Shown here: one piece after another, positions 25,873 to 34,810 of the stretch
Numbering within the stretch: the stretch's first letter is position 1
Layout of the letters: the number at the start of each line of letters is the position of its first letter
NCBI GenBank assembly: GCA_018065085.1
Contig: JAGHUA010000067.1
Location: forward strand, 1-39,465
Source of the DNA: Candidatus Liminaster caballi
Lineage (GTDB): Bacteria; Bacteroidota; Bacteroidia; Bacteroidales; UBA3663
Direction of reading: 5' to 3'
Length of the DNA: 39,465 bases
Position numbers and translations under genes: made by a program
The notes under the pieces: model-generated
Seen by the model: only the letters and a program-made list of their open reading frames with translations
The model's database searches: none
Told to the model about the DNA's origin: nothing

Positions 25873-26805
25873 GTGGATTTTAACGTGATATTGATGACGA
25901 TGGGGATGCTTTTCCTCATCGTCATTGTAGGATTTTTGTGCGGCAAGACGCATGTGATGACCCAGCCTTTGAGTAAGGGGCTGTCTGGATTGATTGTCAA
26001 TCTGACGTGTCCGATGCTTATCATGGCAAGCACGATGGGCGATAAGATGCCCGATCGCAGCCTGATACTCCCGCTCCTGCTCATCGGCTCGGTGACATAC
26101 GCTTTGCTGCTGGCTGTAGCCACACATCTTCCGAAACTCTTCGGTGTCAAGGCGGATGAACGCGGAATATACAGTTTCATGCTGGCTTTCGGCAATGTCG
26201 GTTTCATCGGATATCCGGTGGTGGCTTCAATCTTCGGACCGGAAGCCGTGTTCTATGCCTCAGTGCTCAATGTGCCCAACACTATCACTGTGTATATTTG
26301 GGGTGCGCAGTTTATTGCTGGCAAGGATGCCGGCAACCATCTTTGGCACCGGCTTTATTCGCCAGGTTTGATCGGAACGTATATCTCAATTCTGATTGTG
26401 GCCTTCGGTTGGCATACACCACAGGTATTGTCTCAGCCTTGTGCTCTGATAGGCAATATCACTGTGCCGGGCTCACTTCTGATTATAGGCTATAGCATCT
26501 CGCAGATTCCTGCCAGACACATGGTTGGAGGTCCGCGCATCTTCATTATGGCTCTGTTCCGACTGTTGCTTCTGCCACTTTCCCTATGGGGCGTTTTTTG
26601 TGCAATCAATATGCTGCCAGGCTTAAGTCTGGATCCAGTGTCCATTGCCATAAACACACTGATAACGGCAATGCCAGTGGCTTCGTTCGGTACAATTTTC
26701 TGCCTTAAATACGGCAAGGACGAGACTGTCATGGCGCAGGGAACATTCCTGACAACACTGCTTGCTTTGATGTCAATTCCCCTTGTTGCATGGTTGATAA
26801 TGTAA
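25873..26805 (+). CDS. AEC-family (auxin efflux carrier-like) transporter
   Basis: 310 residues with about ten membrane segments arranged as two five-helix halves. The N-terminal half contains LSKGLSGLIVNLTCPMLIMAS, a family-typical broken helix, and FGNVGFIGYPVVASIFGPEAVFYAS is the conserved cross-over region. Bacterial AEC members export or import organic acids such as malate, or small amines; the substrate here is unknown. GTG start at 25873, 26 bases after purA. It is the last gene of the run, followed by a good terminator. Confidence 0.86.
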   Translation: MDFNVILMTMGMLFLIVIVGFLCGKTHVMTQPLSKGLSGLIVNLTCPMLIMASTMGDKMPDRSLILPLLLIGSVTYALLLAVATHLPKLFGVKADERGIYSFMLAFGNVGFIGYPVVASIFGPEAVFYASVLNVPNTITVYIWGAQFIAGKDAGNHLWHRLYSPGLIGTYISILIVAFGWHTPQVLSQPCALIGNITVPGSLLIIGYSISQIPARHMVGGPRIFIMALFRLLLLPLSLWGVFCAINMLPGLSLDPVSIAINTLITAMPVASFGTIFCLKYGKDETVMAQGTFLTTLLALMSIPLVAWLIM

Positions 26806-26883
26806 CCTGAATTTGCAAATTGATAGCAAAAGAAAGAACGTCGTAAGTTGACAATCCTTGTCTCTTATATGTAAACAATAATG

Positions 26884-26936
26884 CTCAAAATGCCATATAA
26901 AGTTGAAAAATATGCGCATTTTGAGTTTTTCTTCTT
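26884..26936 (+). terminator. Rho-independent terminator after the AEC transporter
   Basis: CTCAAAATGC (26884-26893) and GCATTTTGAG (26916-26925) are a perfect 10-bp inverted repeat with a 22-base loop, followed by TTTTTCTTCTTTT. It ends the purA-side operon just before the promoter of the giant gene. Confidence 0.75.
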
Positions 26937-26942
26937 TTAAAA

Positions 26943-26974
26943 TTTGGTCAATTGGCAGAAAAAGTGTATTTTTG
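26943..26974 (+). promoter_or_regulatory. Promoter of the giant surface-protein gene
   Basis: Perfect TTTG (26943-26946), 20-base spacer and perfect TATTTTTG (26967-26974): the best promoter match in the window. The leader is about 125 bases and contains a GTGTACAC palindrome (27003-27010) and a small hairpin TGAAGG/CCTTCA (27043-27058). Confidence 0.8.
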
Positions 26975-27101
26975 CCGCGAAGTAATTGTTTTATATACGC
27001 GCGTGTACACCGCTCGAGTTTATAATACCAAATGCTTCCGATTGAAGGGCTGCCTTCATGTCGTTAACTGAAAAATAAAAAAATAATAATAATTCAAAAT
27101 C

Positions 27102-30100
27102 ATGAGTAATTTCACTATGAAAGGAAAGAAACTGGTTCTCGCCCTTATGCTCTCATTGGGGGTGGGTGCTTTGTGGACACCACAGGCCGCTTTGGCAGAG
27201 ACTTCTGCCTGGGACGGCTCGATGTCTCGTCTGGACAAGGGAAAGGGTACAGCAGATGATCCATTCTTGATCACCTCGGCCGAAGAACTTGCTTATCTTA
27301 TCCAGAACTACGACTACAACAGTGGTATCAACTACCGTAAGTTCTATAAGCTGACGGCTGACCTCGATATGCGAGCAGCCCAGTGGACTTTCAGTAGTTC
27401 AACATCGGACAACAGGAGCTTCCGAGCTCATTTCGATGGTAATGGTCACAAGATCTCGAACATTGAGATCATGATCGGTGAGTCGCCAAAGGAAACATTC
27501 TATGGACTTTTCCCACAGCTCGGCGGCGATGAGGAGTTTGAGTCTGTCATCGAAAACCTTGAGATCGACGGTATTCATTTCATCCGTAGCAATGGTTCGT
27601 CAAGTGCTAACTACAACTTCCGTATTGGTGGTCTTGTAGGTCAGCAGTATGCTAACTCTCGCATTTCGAACTGTATCGTCCGCGGTTTCCAGTTCATTGA
27701 CTATGGCGAGGATGTTAACCTCCGTCAGAACGAGCGCATCGTTGCCAATCCTTTGGTTGGTGAGGTTCAGTACAAGTTCGGCGACAATAACCCGAATGCC
27801 AAGGTTCGCAGTGCCATGATGGAGGGCTGCTTTGGTAAGGGTGAGGCTGACCTCAGTCGCTTCCATGGTAACGAGGGTCAGGTTAAGGCTCTTTCCACAC
27901 AGGGTATTGAGTCTCCAGGCGATAGCTTCAGCTACAACGGTTATTATTGGAACAAGCTCGGCGATGACGAGTATTCATTCAATCTGTTTGATGCCAACAT
28001 CGTGGCTGTTCAGGGCGATGACAAGTTCTACTATGAGGCTCTCTTCGATCGTCAGAAGAATCACAACTACAGCTATGTGTGGACTCTCAACGGCAAGGAA
28101 CTCTCTTCTACTGGCGCTTCTGTTCGCGTGGTTCCTGCTCCATACAAGCAGCGTTTGAGCCTTACCATCTATGATAATGGACATGAGGCTTCGAGCTGCG
28201 CAACTCTTATCGAGCCTGATTTCTATTCGCTCTCATGCGGCGAGATTGTTACTATCGGTCAGAGCTACAATGTTACAGCCAAGGTTTCTGCCAATAGCGG
28301 TGTCGATGTCAATGAGTCCGACTTTATCTATTCTTGGCAGGATATCAACGATAACTACAAGGAGGTAGGCACTACTGCAACTCTCACAGGTGCAACTGAC
28401 GGCCATTCATATCTTCTCGTTGCCCAGCATCGTGACTATCGCAATGCCAAGATCAGCATGATTCATTCATTTGATCATCCTATCTATGTCTGCAACCGTG
28501 GCATCGACGAGTTCTCGGCTTCAAACTACACTCTCGATGGCAAGTCATACGCAGTTGGTAACGATGTAAACAACGGTCAGACTCCTGAGACTGCTGTTCG
28601 CACTCTCCGTCGTGCTTACGACCTGCTCCGCACAAAGCAGCAGGGTGGCACAATGAGCAGCAACATCATCGTCATTATGGGCGATTATGCTGATCACAAT
28701 TTCTCTGAGTACCTCGATAATGAGTGCACTCGTCGCAATCCTGGCTATTTCGAGAAGGATCGTCCGGCAATGATCGTCGGTCGTTACGGTAACTTCCGCA
28801 ATGGTCGTGTACTTGTGGCAGGCGAGAGCGTAAAGCTCATGGCCGACACCCGTTTCGAGCAAATCACAGTCCACGGTACTTCATTTGAGGTGCAGGATCC
28901 AACCGACGTGGCAAAGATCTTCGCTTGCGGCAATAATCTCACCATGGGTTATGGCGTGATGATCAATGGCTATCGCAATATGGACTTCTCGCAGGGAACC
29001 CCTGATGGAACTTTCGCTCCAAGCATTTCCATCTATGGCGGTCGTCTCAATAACGATGAGACACGATACAAGGCAATTGAGAATACCATTGCAATCTACT
29101 CTGGCAGCTACGGCCGAATCATTGCCGGTGACGGTAACACTGTCTTTGTCAAGAAGACCGGTAATGTCTCTGGTACACCAGATAAACCATTGACCACACA
29201 CATTATCTGTGATGCGGCCAATGCATACGACCCATATCACAGCCAGTATGACGTAGCTGTAATTGTCGGCGGTCAGGCTGACGGTTCTATCTTCGCCAAC
29301 ACCACAATCGATGTTAAGGGCGATACCCGTGTAGGTCGAATCATCGGTGGTAACCTCGGTTATGGACGCAAGAGCGCTGACTATCCTTCAGACAGCTTCT
29401 TCGGTCAGACCGTTATCAACATCATGGGCGGTATTGTCGATGATATCTTCGGTACAAACGTTGCTCGTTACGGTCTTATCGCTGATGCCAGCAAGCAGAG
29501 CGATGACTCATGCGTTACTTACTTCTATGGCAAGTCGGTAATCAACATTACCGGTGGTGTTGTACGTAGCACCATCTACGCAGCCGGTGCTGCCGACGTC
29601 GCAGGTTTCGCCTATGATTCAAAGCATCATACATACGATGCTCACATCCCATACATGAAGGGTAAGTCTGTTGCCTATGGTTCTTATAGCGAGGCAAACG
29701 GCAAGCTCCCTGTTGTAGCATGTGCTGGCGGCAATGTCAACCTTGCCAAGACAGAGCTCCACCTTAACATCGGCGGCGACTCTCACCTTCTCGGTACAAT
29801 TTATGGCGGTGGTCATTCATTCAGCAGCCTTCTTCCTACACACAATGCCGGCAGCCAGGTGGGCAATGTCTATGGCGACAGCTACATCAATGTTACCGGC
29901 GGTGTGATCGATGGCTTTATCTATGGCGGTAGCCGTGGTAATCTCTCTTACTTCGAGAATGCCGATAACTCTGGTTATCCTGTAGGCAAGAACAGTGTGT
30001 ACTTCACTCAGATGGCACTGCTCTATGGTTCAACAAACGTCTCTGTTACTGGCGGTGAGGTCAAGGGTCTTGTCTATGGCGGCGGCGAGGGTACTTACTA

Positions 30101-33100
30101 TCGTGCCACATCTTCAACTGACGCCACCAACATCGTCGATGCCCTTGGCGGTGTCTATGGTAAGACCAATGTTTATGTCGGCGGTGATGCCGTTATGCAC
30201 GATTATATCTTCGGTGCTGGCAACTATGCTGACGTTCTTCGCACAGGTCTTGAGGCTAATCCATCTGAGGCTGGTTCTACAAATGTGACCATCGCAGGCG
30301 GTCAGCTCCACAACTCAATCTTCGGTGCCGGTCACGGCGATCATGACAGCGCTAATGCCAAGCGTTCAATCTACAGCCATGTCGAGGGCGATACGCATGT
30401 GACTGTCACTGGCGGTACATTTGTATGCAGCGATGCTCAGCCACGTTATATCAAGGAACGTTTCTATGGTGTTTGCGGTGGCGGTATCTCGACCAGTACT
30501 GTAGGTGGCAACACATACGTAACCATCAAGCATAACCTGCTCACTGACGAGTTTGTCAACAGCTGCAACTGCAAGAATACCGGCTATACAGCAGGTGGCT
30601 ATGGCATTGAAACCGAGGTTAATGGCGGTGCTCATCTCATCCTTGAGACTTCTGCCGGTGGCATGAAGTTCGACAATCTCTATGGCGGCGGTATCCAGGG
30701 TGATATCAATGGCAACACCGAACTCACCATCAGCGGCGACATCGAGGTCATCAACCTTTATGGCGGCTGTAAGAATGGCAATATCTCTGGCAACAGTTCA
30801 ATCACGGTTCTCGGTGGTCGTATCCACAACCTTTTCGGTGGTTCGTATAAAGGCAACATTGGTGGCGAGACATTCGTCACCATTGGTGCTCTTGACGACC
30901 CACAAGGAACCAACTCAAAGATTTATGTCGGTAATGTCTATGGTGGCAATGACCTCACAGGTGTAGTCGGCAAGAACGGCGAGGGTCTGGGTACACATAT
31001 TTATATATATGGAGGACGCATCGGCAACGTCTATGGCGCAGGCAACGGCCTCCGCGAGGATAAGTCGGTTATCAAGGGCCGCACATTGGTTGAAAAGATT
31101 AAGTCGGCAGCCGCCAAGGAGGTTGCTCAAACCAAGATCAACGCTATGGCTCGTCCACATGTTGCTGCAACATGGATTTCAATCTCTGGTACAGAGCAGA
31201 GTCCTGCCATCGTAGAGGGAAGTCTCTATGGCGGCGGCAACAACACTACTGTCGGAACTTTCGTGCGTGCCAAGAACGACCGTTCGCAGTATGGCATGCT
31301 CCGTGAGGATCTTGTTGCCAACTCCGGCAGCATCAACATCAACATCGGCAGCCACGTGCGCATTGGCAATCTCGTGATGGGTAGCAATGGTGAGCACCTT
31401 TTCGATTTCATTCCTTCATACACAACTGATGGCCGTAAGTGGATCCGCGGTTTTGAGAATCAGGAGGATTTCGAGGTTTTCTGTCACTCGGTTGACGTCA
31501 GCTGTGTTCCTGTGCTGACTTTCAATGCTGATCGCCAGTTCCACAACAACCATCCTATTGATGACCGCATGAACCGTCAGGTTTATTTCGATACTCCTGA
31601 CGAGATGAATTCTGTTGATGTTGTTCTCGGCTCGTTCGTTGGCGGTGGCAATCTCGGTTCAATGACTGGCGACAGCCTTTATCAGTATACCCTTCCTTCG
31701 GGCGTTCTTGTTGAGAAGGAAATCGTCGGCGGTTCGCGCAATTCGGTTATCGAATATACAGAGAAAGAAGGCGAGGAGGCAGGCGTGGTGCGTCGTCTGG
31801 TCGGTGGTATGAAGCCATATCGCAACGTAGAGGTGGCTATCCACGAGCAGCGCACACAGCTCAACATCTTCTGCCAGTTTGCTCCTGTTCACGAGGAGAA
31901 CGGTCAGTATAAGGGTGCCAACATCTATGGCGGTTGTCTTGACAAGGGCGTTGTTGTTGGTGTGTCTGTTGTAAACCTTCACAGCGATCTCCTTGGCGGT
32001 TTCACTCCTGCCAGCGGTTCGCTTCGTGATATTGCCAACTCATGGGATAATGATTGCGGTCAGATCTATGGCGGCGGTAAAGGCGTTGAGACTGAGGCAA
32101 TTGGTAATACCTATGTCAATCTCAAGGGCGCTGTCTTCAATGGTCAGAAGTGCATTCCAAACCTCTTCCACGCATTCGGTGGCGGCAAGGCTGGCAATGT
32201 GATTGGCCGAAGCAACGTCTATTGTGATTTCCAGAGCCCATTGGCCACTCCAATGGATGCCGTACGTAACTGCGTATGGGGCAACATATACGGTGGCGGT
32301 CTCAAGGGTGATATCGTACGTCGCAGCCGTTTGATGCCAAATGTTGAGGAGGCTCGCGAGAATGGTACTCACGTCCGTGTGTGGAGCGGTCAGATCGAGC
32401 AGGTCTTCGGCGGCTCGCGCATCGGTAATGTCGAGGGTGCAAGCTTCGTCGATATCGAAGACCGTGGTGAGAACCACTATCATACCATCATCCGCAGCGT
32501 CTATGGCGGCAATGACCTTTCTGGTCGCATCGGCCTTGGCACCGTTCCTGCCATGGTCGAAGGCAATCAGCCTGTCACAGCCAATACATACGTTCTCATC
32601 CGCGAACAGAAGAAGTCTGACGGTTCTTACCTTGGCTTCCCTGTAATCGCTGAGGTCTTCGGCGGCGGCAATGGCAACTATGGCGTGCATGGCGATGGCA
32701 ATACCTATAAGAGCGGCAGCATCCGTTTTGACCGTGATACAAATGTCGATCTTGCCGGTCTTGAGTATCCGAATGTCGATTCTACCTACGTTGAGGTGCG
32801 CGGCGGTTCTGTATGGAATCTCTACGGCGGCTCGAACAATAGCCTTGTCAATGAGTCTGCTGTAATCCGCATTGACTATAATCAGGGCAATGCCTCAACC
32901 CGTTGCTGCTATGACGGCACACAGTCAGCTGAGTGCTATGAGCGTGGCGAGTATATGAACAAGCTGCTTGGCAATTATGGCGGTTCGGAGGTCAGTGGCA
33001 ATAAGATCACGGCACTTTACAATGTTGTGAACGTATTTGGTGGCAACAAGCAGGCTCCTCTCTGCATCCAGCCTACATGGATGCTCGGCGAAGCCAAGAT

Positions 33101-34382
33101 CCATAATCTCTATGGCGGCTGCAACCTTGGCGATGTTTATTATTATAGCAACGACAAGAAGTCCGGTGCTTCTGAGCTCGGTCTTCAGCTGAAGCTCGAC
33201 TCTGAGAATCTCGATGTTGACAATGTCTTTGGCGGTTGCCGTCTCGGCAGCGTACAGGCTTGCAATAACTATCTGTCTGGCGGTGTTTATCATCACGATC
33301 CAATCAACCTCAAGGATAGTGAATTTGGTACAGCCATCCATGTTGTTAACGGTAAATATGGCCGCATCTTCGGTGGTAACGACATTTCAGGCAACGTGCT
33401 CAGTGGCACACGCATCCAGATCGAAGGCGGTATGGTTGGCGAGGTTTACGGCGCTGGCAACGGCGAGTACGTCTATCAGTACACCGATCAGGTTGATCAT
33501 GTCGATGCTGTCTTTGACGAGGAACTTCAGCAGTATGTCTGCCTTGTTCCTGCTCAGAAGCAGTTCGGTGGCAAGTGGGCAACTTCTTTCCAGAAGGTTA
33601 AGGCTATCGAGGCTGCCCGTCCTAATATCTCGAAGAGCTACATCGAGGTGGCCGGTGGCATGGATAAGTCTGGTAAGCGTCGTATGGCATACATCACCGG
33701 TGCCATCTATGCCGGTGGCAACTGTGCCACTATCGTCGATGCGTCTGGCAAGCCTGGTGACATCCGTCTTGATGTCGGTGACTATTGCGTAATCAACAAC
33801 CTCTACCTTGGCAGCAATGGCACCAAGCTCATCGATGACTCATACATCGGTAACATCATCAAGTACAACGATATTCTTCCACAGGATCTCGACAAGAAAG
33901 AGAAGGGCCGTACATTGCTCGACTACTATATGGATGCTGTAACTGTACATGGTCTGCCACGCGACTTCCAGTTGCGCAAGAACTATGAAAAGTGCTACAT
34001 CGGTTCGTTCTTCATGGGTGGCGCCCGTGGCTCGATTTCTGCCCATGGCAGCCTTGCTGTGACCTTCCCACAGTCGCTTACCGTATTCGGCAAGATTGTT
34101 GGCGGTTCTGACCGTGGCGGTGTTGATGTTACCGTTCGCGAAAAGACCTATCATCACGAGGGTGGCATTCTTTGGGATGGCGTAGGTCAGAAACCTCAGA
34201 TCAATCTTACTGTTCAGTCGAAGTTTATTGACGCTGATATGATTGCTGATCAGAAGTTCGCTTCAGCCAACTATCTCGTTGAGAAGCCAAACGCAAGCTC
34301 TGATACCAAGGTTTATCCTGGTTGCTTCGGCTCTGGCAAGATCGATGGTGAGGTGAATGTTGACTTGCAGACAGAAGAATAA
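27102..34382 (+). CDS. Giant exported [YF]GG-repeat beta-helix protein
   Basis: 2426 residues, about 260 kDa; no named family recognised as a whole. Signal peptide about 1-32 (cleavage near QAALA). Residues 40-215 resemble a GLUG-type domain (ADDPFLITSAEELAYLIQN, LTADLDM, FDGNGHKISNI, IGGLVGQQYANSRISNCIV). Two Ig/PKD-like strands follow (YSYVWTLNG about 323, FIYSWQD about 408), then GNDVNNGQTPETAVRTL (about 485), typical of a beta-helix N-cap. From about 640 to 2340 there are some 30 degenerate units of the form hhYGG[GNSC]xxGxhxGxTxVxh, including a large internal duplication. The C-terminus (about 2340-2426) lacks the usual type IX tail, LPxTG or a membrane helix, so attachment is unexplained. 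ATG 27117 is an alternative start. Confidence 0.85.
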   Translation: MSNFTMKGKKLVLALMLSLGVGALWTPQAALAETSAWDGSMSRLDKGKGTADDPFLITSAEELAYLIQNYDYNSGINYRKFYKLTADLDMRAAQWTFSSSTSDNRSFRAHFDGNGHKISNIEIMIGESPKETFYGLFPQLGGDEEFESVIENLEIDGIHFIRSNGSSSANYNFRIGGLVGQQYANSRISNCIVRGFQFIDYGEDVNLRQNERIVANPLVGEVQYKFGDNNPNAKVRSAMMEGCFGKGEADLSRFHGNEGQVKALSTQGIESPGDSFSYNGYYWNKLGDDEYSFNLFDANIVAVQGDDKFYYEALFDRQKNHNYSYVWTLNGKELSSTGASVRVVPAPYKQRLSLTIYDNGHEASSCATLIEPDFYSLSCGEIVTIGQSYNVTAKVSANSGVDVNESDFIYSWQDINDNYKEVGTTATLTGATDGHSYLLVAQHRDYRNAKISMIHSFDHPIYVCNRGIDEFSASNYTLDGKSYAVGNDVNNGQTPETAVRTLRRAYDLLRTKQQGGTMSSNIIVIMGDYADHNFSEYLDNECTRRNPGYFEKDRPAMIVGRYGNFRNGRVLVAGESVKLMADTRFEQITVHGTSFEVQDPTDVAKIFACGNNLTMGYGVMINGYRNMDFSQGTPDGTFAPSISIYGGRLNNDETRYKAIENTIAIYSGSYGRIIAGDGNTVFVKKTGNVSGTPDKPLTTHIICDAANAYDPYHSQYDVAVIVGGQADGSIFANTTIDVKGDTRVGRIIGGNLGYGRKSADYPSDSFFGQTVINIMGGIVDDIFGTNVARYGLIADASKQSDDSCVTYFYGKSVINITGGVVRSTIYAAGAADVAGFAYDSKHHTYDAHIPYMKGKSVAYGSYSEANGKLPVVACAGGNVNLAKTELHLNIGGDSHLLGTIYGGGHSFSSLLPTHNAGSQVGNVYGDSYINVTGGVIDGFIYGGSRGNLSYFENADNSGYPVGKNSVYFTQMALLYGSTNVSVTGGEVKGLVYGGGEGTYYRATSSTDATNIVDALGGVYGKTNVYVGGDAVMHDYIFGAGNYADVLRTGLEANPSEAGSTNVTIAGGQLHNSIFGAGHGDHDSANAKRSIYSHVEGDTHVTVTGGTFVCSDAQPRYIKERFYGVCGGGISTSTVGGNTYVTIKHNLLTDEFVNSCNCKNTGYTAGGYGIETEVNGGAHLILETSAGGMKFDNLYGGGIQGDINGNTELTISGDIEVINLYGGCKNGNISGNSSITVLGGRIHNLFGGSYKGNIGGETFVTIGALDDPQGTNSKIYVGNVYGGNDLTGVVGKNGEGLGTHIYIYGGRIGNVYGAGNGLREDKSVIKGRTLVEKIKSAAAKEVAQTKINAMARPHVAATWISISGTEQSPAIVEGSLYGGGNNTTVGTFVRAKNDRSQYGMLREDLVANSGSININIGSHVRIGNLVMGSNGEHLFDFIPSYTTDGRKWIRGFENQEDFEVFCHSVDVSCVPVLTFNADRQFHNNHPIDDRMNRQVYFDTPDEMNSVDVVLGSFVGGGNLGSMTGDSLYQYTLPSGVLVEKEIVGGSRNSVIEYTEKEGEEAGVVRRLVGGMKPYRNVEVAIHEQRTQLNIFCQFAPVHEENGQYKGANIYGGCLDKGVVVGVSVVNLHSDLLGGFTPASGSLRDIANSWDNDCGQIYGGGKGVETEAIGNTYVNLKGAVFNGQKCIPNLFHAFGGGKAGNVIGRSNVYCDFQSPLATPMDAVRNCVWGNIYGGGLKGDIVRRSRLMPNVEEARENGTHVRVWSGQIEQVFGGSRIGNVEGASFVDIEDRGENHYHTIIRSVYGGNDLSGRIGLGTVPAMVEGNQPVTANTYVLIREQKKSDGSYLGFPVIAEVFGGGNGNYGVHGDGNTYKSGSIRFDRDTNVDLAGLEYPNVDSTYVEVRGGSVWNLYGGSNNSLVNESAVIRIDYNQGNASTRCCYDGTQSAECYERGEYMNKLLGNYGGSEVSGNKITALYNVVNVFGGNKQAPLCIQPTWMLGEAKIHNLYGGCNLGDVYYYSNDKKSGASELGLQLKLDSENLDVDNVFGGCRLGSVQACNNYLSGGVYHHDPINLKDSEFGTAIHVVNGKYGRIFGGNDISGNVLSGTRIQIEGGMVGEVYGAGNGEYVYQYTDQVDHVDAVFDEELQQYVCLVPAQKQFGGKWATSFQKVKAIEAARPNISKSYIEVAGGMDKSGKRRMAYITGAIYAGGNCATIVDASGKPGDIRLDVGDYCVINNLYLGSNGTKLIDDSYIGNIIKYNDILPQDLDKKEKGRTLLDYYMDAVTVHGLPRDFQLRKNYEKCYIGSFFMGGARGSISAHGSLAVTFPQSLTVFGKIVGGSDRGGVDVTVREKTYHHEGGILWDGVGQKPQINLTVQSKFIDADMIADQKFASANYLVEKPNASSDTKVYPGCFGSGKIDGEVNVDLQTEE

Positions 34383-34395
34383 TCTGCTCCACAGT

Positions 34396-34428
34396 TGATG
34401 TGCCGCTCAGCATTTGCGCGGCACATCA
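34396..34428 (+). terminator. Strong hairpin between the giant gene and the small peptide gene
   Basis: GATGTGCCGC (34397-34406) pairs perfectly with GCGGCACATC (34418-34427), extended by one T-A pair, with an 11-base loop. It lies 14 bases after the giant gene's stop. No T-run follows, so it may be an RNA-stabilising or partial-termination structure rather than a full terminator. Confidence 0.55.
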
Positions 34429-34466
34429 TACAAAGCCCATATATTAATTTAATATTGTATGCGCGT

Positions 34467-34673
34467 ATGAAACAGTATATCAAACCAGAGATTACTTTCT
34501 ATGATGTTGCTCCGGTGTCTATCCTTGAAGGAAGTGTTGTAATCAACAAAAAGATGCAACGTAAAATTGGTGTCAGTGCGTTCTCTACTGACGCTGATGA
34601 CTGGACGGTTGAAGGAGATTCCAAGACATATAATTTTTGTAACTACTCAGGTTCTTTTGTAACCTTCACATGA
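34467..34673 (+). pseudogene. Small MK-x-Y-x-x-P peptide gene, 3' end disrupted by an IS66 element
   Basis: The frame reads 68 residues beginning MKQYIKPEITFYDVAPVSIL-EGS. Small proteins with this plan (MKKY.xP..., a short strand, then LL.GS) are abundant and uncharacterised in Bacteroidales. The IS begins at 34639, so the last 11 residues (CNYSGSFVTFT) are transposon-encoded. Rejoining the flanks across one copy of the 8-bp duplication gives the ending KTYNFWGEKQ and a TGA, i.e. a 62-residue ancestral peptide. It lies 84 bases after the giant gene. Whether the altered product still works is unknown. Not a typical signal peptide, so it may stay in the cytoplasm or be processed at EGS. Confidence 0.75.
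34631..34638 (+). repeat. 8-bp target-site duplication, left copy (TAATTTTT)
   Basis: Identical to 36413-36420 directly beyond the other IS end. Eight bases is the usual duplication made by IS66-family elements. Confidence 0.93.
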
Positions 34674-34774
34674 CACCCATTTTTTGAAAAAACAGCGAAT
34701 GGGGGTCGCAGTCCAAAACCGATGATTGCATGTCTGAGGTCATAAAATTGCCTGAAAAAAAATATTTTAAAAAG

Positions 34775-34806
34775 TTTGGTTGAGTGCAGAAGAAACCTTA
34801 CCTTTG
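34775..34806 (+). promoter_or_regulatory. IS66 transposase promoter, probably giving a leaderless mRNA
   Basis: TTTG (34775-34778), a 20-base spacer and TACCTTTG (34799-34806). The ATG follows after only four bases, so transcription should start at or almost at the start codon. Confidence 0.7.
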
Positions 34807-34810
34807 CACC

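Noticed and set aside
32040-32690. A 216-residue antisense frame inside the giant gene
   Set aside because: It is the reverse reading of Gly-rich repeat codons, which lack stops in several frames; no other support.
34784-34810. Nine-codon N-terminal extension of the transposase
   Set aside because: It overlaps the -7 box of the transposase promoter and would not be transcribed.
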